DNA of 64,000 nucleotides from assembly GCF_949628215.1 (NCBI RefSeq), contig NC_134277.1, positions 111,989,463-112,053,462 on the forward strand, read 5' to 3'. Positions 26,701-38,900 of the stretch are shown here, in pieces (the stretch's first letter is position 1; every line of letters begins with the position of its first letter). Made by a program: the position numbers and the translations under genes. Origin of the DNA: Phalacrocorax aristotelis. Taxonomy: Eukaryota; Chordata; Aves; Suliformes; Phalacrocoracidae. The notes beneath the pieces are model-generated. The model did no database searches. It was not told the DNA's origin and was given only the letters and a program-made list of their open reading frames with translations.

Positions 26701-29700
26701 GGTAGTAGAACAACATTTATTATTCAATCAAACACCAAAAAAGACTGTGATTCTTTTTCAGAGTTGGAAGAAGCAACTTCACCTTCATTCATTGCAAGCT
26801 ATGTGGCCTCAGGCCCCTTGAAGCTTATATGACAAACACATGATGGGAAGGAAGAAGAGTATGAATCCTGGTGGAGTTGTGTGTATTCATCATGGGAATC
26901 TAAAAATACAGTACAGGAAAGAACAAACAGGAATTTGTGATGCCCTGAAACTCTTGAGCTCTGCTAAAGAAAGCAGTAGAAATGTAGGCAAGTATTTGCT
27001 TCTTGAGGTAATGTTCCCAACAAGCCATCATTTTCAGTAAGCCTTGTTTTGTTTTTCTGGGAATTTTCTCAGCAATGTTGTGAACAAGAGAAGAAAAATA
27101 TGAACAAACAGGTTGCAGGGTAAGCAATCACGCAAGAAGGCAAAATGTCCCTCTAAGGGGTAAACCCCCTCCTTTATTTAAAAACAATTTTCCTCCACTT
27201 GTGAAGTCTTGCTTGGTCTTGGAGGAGAAACTCATCCCAAGAACAGTGCCTGAAGTCATGCAGTACAAGAAGTCCAGCATCACAACTGCAAAAATTGTCA
27301 AGCTCAAGATACAACGTATTTCTATCAGGTGTTTGATCTGAGAAGTAAACTTTGGTGAGGGTTGGCTACAAGTCTTAATAACAAAAGGTTTCCCAACAAA
27401 GTATGGAAGCATCCCTACACTGAGGTCATGCAGAAGGACTTGTGGGGTCTTGGTCTCTGTTACTTTTACTTAAGGCAGGAGGTGGTAGGGAAGGAACAGT
27501 GTTTCTTTCCCCCAGCTATGGCTCTTTCCCATACTTTACCTAAGGCATGTCTTAAAACTTGCAAGAAGCTATTCCCAGTGTCCAGTGAGAGCTATCTTAA
27601 GAGGGTGCCAAGCTGCTTTGCATTAAGAAGGCTCAGAGATTGCAGAGGACATAGCTAATGATTTGGCATCTAACAGACAAATTTACTTTCATTTTCACCA
27701 GAGCCAGTATTTTGGATTCAATGTCTTACCAGTCTTTATACCTGCCTGTTAGCAGTGCTTCAGAAGGGAAGGCTTTGGCATCCTCGGGTTTTTGTACAGA
27801 GCTGTAAGGTATCTCTACCAGCTGTTATTTGCAAGAATGGCTGTGATATCTGCTTGTTCACATGAATACCTCTTACCTGGAAGCACAAGCCCCGCTCCCC
27901 GCTCCATTTCTGTCCAGTCTCTGTCAACCTTGTGCATGTCATGGGATGCCAATTCCATATTTCTGCCTCTGCCTGAACATCCTGAAGCAGTCCAGGTGGC
28001 TGCTCCAGGAAGGCACTGCATTTTAAGTCCACTGAATTTCTTTCTCATTCAACTTATCCCTCACTTCGGACTTCCTGTGCAAGCAAAGCAAAACTTCATT
28101 TAACAAGACCCAGAGACCAGGTTACAAGTTAAATCTATTCACAGTAGAAATTCTTCCCACCTGCTTTGGTGTGTCTCACCCAGAAGCCCTATGGCATCTT
28201 TTAGCTTTGTACAGCCAAGGTGTCAAAGTCTTCAAAGTTGTCTTGCTACTCAGTGCAGCTGGAGCTACTAAAACACTCCTATTATTTTACTAGATAACAG
28301 TTGTACATATATTCTGTACAGCTTTAATTCTCAGCTGTTTTTTTCCAGCTTTCTATAGACCACACAAGATGTTATTAACTAGAGAATGGGTTGCATTACT
28401 TTTCTGTGTTACAAGTTTATTAATGATGACTGAGATGAGGTCCCTTCTAGGGTGTTACCTACCTTTTCCACAATAGCTGAAACAGCACAAATTGTTTTAG
28501 GATAGAAAGAGATAAGCTGAAACTGCTGAGGGACTGGAGCTTGACTGTAATTACATAAAGCACAGCAATTGACGTGTAAATAAACATTCAGGCTGTCAAG
28601 GCTTCCTTTCTAAAAATTTGGAATAAACTCATTTAACATCTCATATATGACTCAAATGTTTACAGATCTCATGTTGTGTACTAAGGATTTGAAGCAAAGC
28701 CTAAAGAAAACAGCTACACAATAAACAATTCATTTTATAGCTGGGGTTGGCACTTACTTTTATGAGAGCATATGGTGAATATTTAGAAAACAAATCCATG
28801 CAATTCAATTTCACCTCCAATATGCATATTTTCCAGTGAGTGGCTTAAGGCCAAGCAGGATGATATCCCTTGTGGAATCCCCCACACCACTCTCAATTGA
28901 TTCAAGACAACAAATTTCATGTGCACTGCCAGTGGATTCTGGAAGTTGAATGCTTTCCCAGATGTTAACTTCCATGGGACTAAGCACTCTCTCCTCTCTG
29001 CTTCACAGGGGAAAGCTCCTATGATAGTAAGATGTATTATTTTTTATATGATGTTAATTTATGCGTGTCATATTCTCAGTGCGTAGAGACTCTGACATCT
29101 TAATACGTAAGAAATCTCTTCTGTTTGCAGCAGGAAGTTGATAGTATATTGACTTTTAGCAAGGGATAACAAAACCAAAGCATTTTTGTTTTTAACAGTA
29201 TTTCCCCCTGTAATTCTGCTCTATTTCTCTTGCTTTGAAACCACAATGCCATAACAGGATCAGTATGAGTGGGTGCCCATGAAAACCTTACTTGGAAAAG
29301 CTGATTGCAAAACCAGGATTGCTCTTTACCGCTGTTTAAGAGGTTTAGAACATATATTGCTCATCAAAGCATTTTCTTGGCTTTCCTTCACTGCAAGGAA
29401 CAGTTTGAACCTTTTTTTCCCAGTGAAAATTAAAATTCCTCACTCTTCTTACTATATAAAAAAGGAAAATTGCATCCCTGACAGAATACCTTCAATCCTC
29501 TAGGCTCCAAATATTTATTGGAATAATGGCCCAGTAGTTATTGTCATGCTGTATTATCATCTATCTTTATCATTATCTTTAATTTTATCACTATCTTTAG
29601 TATAACATGGCTGAAATAATGCAAGGCTGCTAGACAGCGAACAGCCTAGGAGACAGTTCCTGGAACAAAAAGCCTTACAAGTCAGATAAAGTTTGTCTCT

Positions 29701-32700
29701 GACTCTAAAATACTTCTCACCAAAACCTAACATTTTAAATATGATGAAAATAAGGGGAACAATTTTACTGCTGAGTATGTTTTGAAATGGAGTGGAAGGG
29801 AAGAGACCCTTGGACAACTCCTGCTCTCCGTCTGTAAGGGGAGTCCTGCAGACATGGCTGGCAGCACTGTGGTCTCTATGCCTTCATTCCCCCCATATGC
29901 AGGGAGCACAGAAATTGTACCAATTCAGAGTATCTGGGCTGGACTTTCTGCCTGAGTCGCTTTGGTGATTCTCAGTGGAACTAGCAGAGTAATTGCTGCA
30001 AAGAAATTCACCCACAGCCTTTTTGCACAGAGGTAAATGGCTTCAGAAGTCACCGGGAGGATCAAGCCTTACAATATGTTTGTTTGCCAAAGTTTTACAG
30101 TCAGTAAAAATGTCTGGTGTGAGCCAGTGTCTTGGTCTGCATCTGAAACATTTGTGTCAAATGGGGTGTGGATGAGCATTTGATTTTGGCTACGTGTAAA
30201 CCTGAGTTTCTAGCCTGGGCTTACAACAGAACTAAGGCTACATTTAAATGTAGTCCCAATGCAAAGTGTGGACTCTGCCAATGTCAGTACTGGCCCTCAT
30301 GCTGGGGCTCTGCATTACTGGTGTACAGGTGCGAAGGCAATAAGTATTGGGTACCTCCTTGCCCTAGGTTAGCATAAAGGGTAGGACCCAGGATCCGGAG
30401 CACTGATGCAGGGTCTCCTAGAACTAGAACAACAGCTGAAACTTTGGCCATAAATAAGAACCTGCTTAGGATGAAAGTCATGGATCTTCTCCCAGCATGT
30501 GAGAGATGGATGCACCCATGGATGGACAGAGGGCAACATCTGGGAGGAAGAATGGTTGAAGATAAATGTATCTGGTAGGCTCCTAGCTTCATCAGCTGCA
30601 CAGCCTCTGAAGGCAAAGTTAATCCTCCAGCACTGTATTCCCTGTGCTGCTCATCCTTACCACATAATGCCAGTTAAGCTACAGGCTTCAGTTACACCCA
30701 CACGTAGGACAGTTCAGTTTCTTTTTTACCTGGACACTCAGCAGAGCTTATATAGTCTTTCTTCTTTTCACATGTAATGTAAAATGGAGTACGACACCTT
30801 TGATGAGTAGCCTGGATGCAAATCTCAAAGGCATTCTGAAGTGCCATCCTTCAAGCCTGAGCAGCTTTGTGTCCTGCCCTTACACTGCAGCTTGTTGGGA
30901 GTGGGGAATGGATTCTGTTTCTCGGCTCTGATACAGCCATCTATTTGTTGCGAGCACTGGAGAGCTGTCGTAAATGCTGCCAGCTGGGGGCCCAGCAGGA
31001 ACAGATTTCTTTATCCCCTGCAAACTGCCAGGGCCTGATCATGTATTCTTGTCCTTCCTAAATCCTTCAGGTGCTTTAGGTACATGTGGAATGGAGAATT
31101 GGGGCCCAAGACCAGGGAGGAAATGGAAACCTACTTCTGTGAAGATATTACAGAATTACCAGTACTTCTAGGGCCCAAGCAGTGTAATTGGCCAAAGTTA
31201 CCGAATCACACAAGGAAAGGAAGAGGCAATCTGTAATAAACTGTGTCTTCCTTTGTTTCTATCTATAATTTGAATGTTTAAAACTTCAGTGAAAAATTAT
31301 GAAGAAACACCAGGGTGACATTTGAGAGGACTGGGGAAAAATCAATTATTAATGGAGAAAAATTAGATATAATAATAAGCAGTGCTCTAAACCCATGACC
31401 TTCCTGCCTTCCTCAATCCTTCAAGGCAGAATGTAGGCTCCTGCTGTTGATGTTAAAGGAGAATATGGTTGCAGTGGCATAGCTCCTTGGTCATAACCAT
31501 ATCAGGATTAGTTAGAAAGCTTTGTCTTTTAAAACTAAAGTTGTGCCCTGACTTTGAAGCTTGACCTATTGAGAATGTGTGGAGGAATCACTGATGCTTT
31601 GATATTACTACAGCAAACTTTCTTCATTTCCTAGAACAGCACTAGATTTCCAAGAATGGTTTTGCCTCCATTTCCCTCCAGAGGAATCCAGTGCCCCGAC
31701 AGTCAACGCTGGAGTGGTTTCACAGTGTTCATCAGACAACAGGCACTACATGAATCCTCCTTTTCCATACTAGGCCCTGGTGAGCTGAGAAAGGATGGGA
31801 CTGAGAAGAAAGAGTGCTCTGCAGGTGCTAGGGTCTCTTTCAGCACCACAATAAAATCGTGTCCCAGCTGCTTTGCTATGCTGGTTCCCATTGCAAAAGA
31901 ATATATGCACAGCTTCTGGGCATAGACAAGCAGGCACAGACCAAAACTGGATGCCATCCACAGAGCTAAATGTCTCATTAAACACAACTAACCTTTTTCT
32001 TTTCTTCCTCCTTTTTGTTTTAAACCCAGGCCTAGTTCCACCCTCAGTGCAGGAAGCATAAGGAAATGGATCAAGGTGGTACTAGGTTTCATTTTCCCAA
32101 TCTGCAGCACCAGATTTGCTGTATAAACAGCTCCACACAATGTCCCCGCTGCTTGCCAAGTTCGCCTTTAATTGTGCTGGGTGATGGCAGGAGGCCAGCA
32201 CCACCTTTAAGACTGATGTCACTGCCAGTCTGTGACATGCCCGCAAGCAACATATTTTCATAAGGATCCATGCTCCACATTCACCACTGAGACCAGTTCT
32301 TATCTGTGTTTAAATTCCTATATATGGCAGAGTGCCACCTGCAACTCCCAGGAAATCCTCAAAGATGCTGGCTTCAATTAAAAGGTGTTTTCCATGGTAG
32401 CAGATAAGGCACATGCACATTTTACACTCCCAGGTTGGAAATCGGCTGAAGCACAACATTTATGATGCTGTTGTTTTGTGCTGTCATCCTTGGAAAAAGC
32501 AGGAAAAATAAATGCAGGCAGATCTGTGAGTACTCCCACTCCAGCTGCCCTGCTCATCTTGCTCTGCTCTCCCTTGTGTGCCAACAACACAGCGCAGCAG
32601 CCTGGTGGGAAGCAGGTCCTCCTCTGGGCTCCAGGGAAACAGCAAGCAGAAAGCCCATGGCCAGGATCCTTGCAGCTGGTGCTGCTCTCTTTGTGGACGG

Positions 32701-35700
32701 TGTCCAACAGCACCCAGAGCTGGTCTCTGGGCATTTTTGCCTTGACAGTGCAGCGTAGAGGAATCCAGTCCAGGGTGACAGTCCCCTTACAGTGGCTGGA
32801 GATCATGCCTGTGTCCTTGTCTGCTCTCGCTGGTGAAGCTCTAGGCAGTATAAGATATGGCTCAGTAACTTTCTTAATGCACTTATCAACTTAAAATGCT
32901 TGGCAATACTAAGAGACCTGCTCCTTAACACCAGAGGGATGCTCTCCTCCTGCAGGCTTACCTTCTCTAGCCTGATGGCCCCTTCTTGTTTCATGGGAAA
33001 ATGCATAGGGTCTGGAAACTTTTCTTAAACCTTGCCATTGTTCCACTGTAAGTGCAAAGGTAGCCTAGTGAACTCAACACAGCCTGGGAAGGAGCAGAAA
33101 TGGGGTGTTCTCCAAGCCCTGCTGCACCTCATTAAATAAATCATTTAACTTCTACATGCCTTAGCTTCCCAGCTGGCAAAACAGCAACCATCACAGAAGA
33201 GAAAGTAAACTGCTGTATGTTCCCAAAAAGCAAACGGCTGTGTAAGCATTGTCTGGGCTCATATAGGATCTGAACAGGGAAAACAGTCTCAAAGTTCAGA
33301 CAGGTACTTTGAAAAGAGGCTGAAAGTCAGACACAGTCCTGCTGGCTGCTGGTGGCTTGCATCCTTCATCTTGGCTCCTGAAAATGGGATGGGCAGCTGT
33401 AATTTCTTATGGCAGCTGTCGCTTATTCTTGCTGTGATCCTGCCTGACCCCTCCTGCGCAAACCTGCAGAGTTCTCTGGATTAGTAACATTTCCACTGTT
33501 GGATTTCCCATCCAGGTTCACAGAGAGCGCAGACCTCTAGAAAAATGAGCGAGAGCACTCCTGTTGTCAGTCACAGGACACAGCTAACTAAAGGGCATCC
33601 AGCCTGCATTATGAAAATAACTAGAAGTGGATCTTTTCTTGCATAGCACCACTACTGCAATAATGTATTTCCTGAACAGCTATGGATTTTCCCTATTCAA
33701 AGAGGCCAAGTTCCAAAAAACTTGTAAATCCGTTTCTCTCACTGCCAGAAACAGAGAGACAAAGAAATTCCTTTCTCCTGCCTCTACTTGCTCAAATTTA
33801 ATTAGTACCACAATTTCTTCCTGTACTAACGAAATATCTGCTTCTTCTGCAGGTCACTCCAGCAAACAGTATTGCACAGAGATTCTGTCACTAATATGAA
33901 AACAAGTTCCCAGTAAAATACAGTGCTGAACATAGAAAAAACTTTGTAAAACTGTCTGAAGAAATCCTGGTGTATCATTATTGGTCAAGCCCTTTGGCTC
34001 TGCATTACCAGACACTGTATGTAGCAGCTACAGCTAAAACTCACATAACAGATTCCAACAATTCCATAACCACTTGCTCACACCGGTCACTAGGAGTCAT
34101 TTACGCTACTAGAGGTGAAGAGCTGCAGCAGTGCTACGGCAAGAGCAAACATCTTCCCAGCACAACTATGCTTTATCCAGGAGAAGGGTGAGGCGTGTCT
34201 GGGCAGAACCTTCTGGGGGCCCTTCTCGCCCTGGGCCCCCTGTTCCCACAGTTCAAACCTCAGCACTCCCTGTCCTAGGTATGAGGCACCTTTGCTTTCA
34301 TCTTGCCATCTCTGACAAACTTATATTGACATGTGCATGCTTGTGTAATTAGGTATTTTTTTGTGTGTAAACATAATAAATAAAAACAGTCTCCACTGCT
34401 CATGGGTCTGTCCCAAGGGAGAGACGAGCAAATAAATTATGGGTCAGACGTTAGTTATGCTGCTTATTAAACCATGGGATGGTAGCATTCAAATACTGAA
34501 GTGGTAAGTGTGGCAGGGCTTAATATAAGAGAGAAAATTATTTTTAGGTGTTTGCTTCTTATAACCACATTTTCAGAGGGGGTGAGCACACAAAGCCTCT
34601 CTGATTTCATTTGGGTTATAACCTTTAATTTCCATTTCTCATTCTGAAAATACTGCGTTAACTGAGGGCAGCCCTACCTGAAGTGACACCTCCCTGTGCA
34701 ATGCAGTTATTCCAATCAGGTTACCCATGGGCTTTCCAAAATCTCCCAATGAACACTTGTGCCTTTTTAATATTATTTTTACCTTGCTGCTAAAGCCAAT
34801 TGTCAGCAAATCCAGTCAATAAACTAAACTCTGGTTGACTTGGTTTAAATTGAGATCCGTGCTGTTTCCTCTGCTTTCTAATCCAGTGTAAAGCATCAGG
34901 AGGACTAATTATGGTTTCTTATGGCTTTTGAATATACCGCTGAGGGTATAGGTGTCTCAGAGAAGGTTTTGCAAAGCATATTCTCTGTTAATGCAATGCA
35001 TGGTTGTTTGTAACAGCCATCGTACCATAGCTCTACAGTATTTGACAGATGTTTTACATTTTTACAATCTGGTGGCACGCTATAAACCACGTCTTCAGTG
35101 GGGAAGGATTTGCATGCTGCTGTTTGATGTATGTGCCAGCCCATGGCCTGCTGCTCCCTAAAGCGAAGGCTTATTTGCATAAAACATGCATCAAAAGGAG
35201 GTTTATGTATGTGGTAGCACACTCAGATGCCTTCTGGAAAAAGGAAACTCACTGTGAGAGAGGTTGAAAGCCAATATACACGTCCTTTGGTAGTGTCTGT
35301 ATGCTTCATCTGATCACACTGATATGGAAAAGAAATCAAAATTTATCTGTGTAAATGATTTAGAAAGAATCACAGAATCATGAATAAAAGCAGCAACAAC
35401 AAAACTGGCCACAGCATATACGCTATTCCCCAGACAGTTCTTCAGTCACTATCTTGCCTAGTCCTTCATTAGCATAGAAAAAAATGCTAGACTTTAATCA
35501 CAAAGACTTCCTAAGTAGATTAAAGGCCAATTTTCACTGTCCGTTTAACTTATCTTTAAAGCTCTGTATTGTATTTATCTTCTTAATCTGAGCTGAGCTT
35601 TTATACACAAATACTGTTTAAAACCAGCAGAGCAAATACTATGTGGTGACTCAGCTGTTTTATTTCCAAAGATGAGCTTTGCAGCAGTCTGCGGTTAAAA

Positions 35701-35918
35701 GTTGAGTGATGCTGATATGAGGTAGAAAATTATGCTAAGAGGTGTGGAAGAGTTTGGCTGGTTTGCTTCAGTGCTAGTTTGAAGGACATCTCCAGCCCGT
35801 TTTGGAAAAGGCTATTTTATATACCATGCAAGGTATCGTTATTAGGGGTCTGGTTTTACCCTTGTATGTATACATACACGTAACTAGATGTAAAAAGATA
35901 AAATAGGCTTTCTGTTTT

Positions 35919-35920
<2 letters not shown>
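20776..35920. other. Intergenic DNA, no gene recognised
   Basis: About 15 kb of mostly AT-rich DNA. The longest frames, 142 codons minus at 32378-32806 and 138 codons plus at 32478-32894, overlap each other in a GC-richer patch and resemble nothing known. No mobile element is clearly visible. The small tandem repeat at 26261 is listed separately. Confidence 0.65.
26261..26298. repeat. 15-nt tandem duplication
   Basis: GGATATAGATCATAT occurs twice in perfect tandem (26261-26275 and 26276-26290), followed by a partial third unit GAATATAG. It is a small local duplication with no evident function. Confidence 0.9.

Positions 35921-35980
<60 letters not shown>
35921..35980. repeat. (AGAT)15 microsatellite
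   Basis: Sixty nucleotides of perfect AGAT repeat, 15 copies, followed by GGATGAATG and three CTGT units. A perfect array of this length is usually polymorphic in copy number. The frame that runs through it on the minus strand (SIYL repeats) is not a gene. Confidence 0.98.
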
Positions 35981-38900
35981 GGATGAATGTCTGTCTGTCA
36001 TTAGGAGATGGCTTTCAATATATACATTTAATTGTGTTATCTTCTGTGACTATATCAGCTGCTTTTAAGTGGTTGCTCATTAGTGATGTACTTTTAGAAA
36101 GATTTAATGCCCAGTGTGTTGCCTGATGTGTTTTACTTCTGAGTAGCAGCCGTGGAGGTGCTGCCTCTAGGCAGCTGGCAATGAACTTTCTGCATGTAAT
36201 GCATTATTTTCTGTTTAAATGATTGTGTCTAGGCTGTAATTACTGTGTCTGCACTGCAATATGCACCAAGCCTAATCAGTTCATCTGTCAGCATTGTCTG
36301 CTACCCTGACAAGAGCCTAAAATCATTGCAGGCCTGACCTTCTTCAGATTGGCCATGCTCTGTTGTAAGACTGATGGAGGCTTCAGGAAAGTGTGTGTGG
36401 ATTTTTAAACTAGATTTTACCAAGTGATCTGACTCACACAGAAAGAAGGATTTGCACATAACCAACACTTTCTGGTATGTAGGTCACAGTAAATTTAGTT
36501 AACTTGCTAAGTAGCTCAAATGATAATTTAATTTTGGTGTAGGGTGGTGGGGTTTTTTTCCCATTCAGGTCAGGATTGGCCTCAGGTGACAGTGGGCTAG
36601 TTCCTTACTCTGTTCCCCGTCTTGGCTCCATTTGGATTTTGGAGTTGCCTCTGCCTAACCTGAACAACCAGCACTGGAGGGATCTTTTGTGCTGGTGTTG
36701 GGTGATTTCAGGGTAACTGACTCCAGTGGAGGAAACCAGAAACCCTGCTAGTGGGACCGGCTGAATAAACCAGTTCTGGATCTGGGAGCCGGTGGTGGCT
36801 GAGCCATGCTTGTGGGACAGGGTCTACAGTGAATGGAGTTTCTCCCAGTTCTTTGGGAAGGATTGATGTGAATCAGGAGGGCTGCTGGTCACCTAACCCA
36901 GACCTGCTGGCAAGGAGCTCAGGCAGATTCTTCTAAGCAGGGAAATGTTTCTACTGAATTATTTAGCTCTGTGCTAGGAAGATGCGCTACTTATTTGCTG
37001 AGTAAAAAGTAACCCACATACATGAAAGATGTTATAGCATAGTCCTGTGGCTTCTGAATAAATAATTTTGCATCTGTTCTTGATGTGAAAAGGGTTGTAT
37101 AATTCAGGGAATAGTGTCCCACCATTTCTCCTCCATTGGGTGTCACTGTGTTCTTCAGGACGTCACCTCTTGGCAGGTGAGTCTATCCTGCTGAAAACTC
37201 AAGGGCTTGTTGGACAAATGCGGCACAGAACAGCTCCATCAGCTCAGGGCTTCCCTGTCAGTCAAACGCTGACTGATTTGAGAGACACTGTCAGTTAGTA
37301 GACAGGCAAGGTCTGTAGTCTTGTGTGGCCTCCCATGCAGTAGCACAACTCAACGTTTGCTACAGCCAAGCCACAGGTCCAGGGCTGCCCCCGGAAAATC
37401 AGAATCAGGCCCATTATTTACCAAACACTGTTCAGGGTGCTGGTTTCCAGGGGCTAATTCTGTCTTTCCTGACTTCTTATTGCTGTTTTCCTCCCAAATA
37501 CTTCATGGTCCTACTACTTCATAAAAAAATACATTTAATATGCTTTTTTAATATGATTACACACTAATTCCTATTTGTAAAACATTTAAGACGCCTGTAC
37601 AATATATTTAACTTGCATTTCATGTGCGCGTAGTGAAGCTTTGGTGCTGTCAGAGGCATCACAGGCTGAGGGGAACACAGATAATTTGTGAAGCCAGGGC
37701 TTTCATTTTTGTCTAAGATGTGATTTCCATGACAAACCACAGTGACATTGTACTAAGAAAATACCCTCTCAAAAGTCTTTGGTTTTGTCATGGAAATAGC
37801 TGTGACAAAATCATGGCCTTTATTGTTCTTCCCCTCATTCATATATGCAAAGTGGATTTTTTTTTTCTGTCCTGTCAATGCAGTGTGCAGAAAATCGAGC
37901 GAGGAACAACACAATACCTGTCTTCTCTGAGACAACATCAAGGCCATATTTTAAAGACAAACATGTTGAAGCTGTAGTCAGTAACATGTGATAAAAGTTC
38001 TCGAAGTGTCTAAGTTACTTAGATCTCTTCTCTGGGCAGAAAATCAATGAGATCTATGTTCTTAATTGCCTAAGCACTTAACACTGCAATTCTTAGTAGC
38101 TAAAATATATGGACCACTCGTCTCCAATGTAAAGTGGAAACTTTTTCTGCACCCCACAATTGTGCCCCGTTGCCTGTTACTGCAGGGCTTAGTATTTTGG
38201 AGCCAGTTTCATTCCAACTGATTCAGTGAGAAAGTGGTGCCTGCTGAGCAATGCCTTTGGGATGAGTCTGTCCACTTGCACTCAGCTCTGTCTTCTGTAG
38301 CCTAATCCAGAGGGATCGCAGTGGGGGAGAGAAAGAGGAGGAGGATGAGGAGAGTACCAAGGACCATGACATTTTTCAGTGTAAACCTATTCTAAAGTCT
38401 TACTGTAGGGATTAAAAAATCCAATTAAGGTATAAAAAAATATCTAGGGATTTAACAGGACAAAAAAATTGCTATTGTTGGCATTTAATAGGATTCACTT
38501 TTCATAGCCTAGCAGCACTCTTCCCTTTTAATGCAGTATCTGGTTACATTGCTCAGCCAGGCTTGTTGCCATCAAGAGACATATAAAACTCAATATCCAC
38601 ACTACCTTCTATTGTCTTCTCATTCAGATAGCCATCTGCTTGCAGCTGCCAAGTACTCTGGGTTTTTGATTTTTTTTTGTTTCTATGACCGTCTCTCCTC
38701 AGATCTCAGTCCATCACCCTGGGCAAGACTAACCCAGGCATGTGGGTGCCCTGTGCCCAGCAAGGGAGTGTTTCTGCCACCCACCTCTCGACCTCCTCTA
38801 ACCTGCAATGGATGGCTGCCAAACCAGAGACTTCTCTGCCAAACGAGGGATTTTTGAGGAACTGCTTTGGGTCTGTGCAGCCCCAGCCACACCTCTGCCT

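Noticed and set aside
28291-28324. TGTACA ... TGTACA near-palindrome
   Set aside because: The pairing arms are only six bases with weak flanks, which is common by chance.
32378-32894. Overlapping 142-codon minus and 138-codon plus frames in a GC-richer patch
   Set aside because: Neither resembles a known family, there are no supporting splice or poly(A) signals, and frames of this length are expected by chance once or so in a window this size.
35366-35385. AATCACAGAATCATGA, resembling a CR1 octamer tail
   Set aside because: Only about two octamers are present and no CR1 3' UTR follows on either side, so chance or an unrecognisable remnant cannot be told apart.
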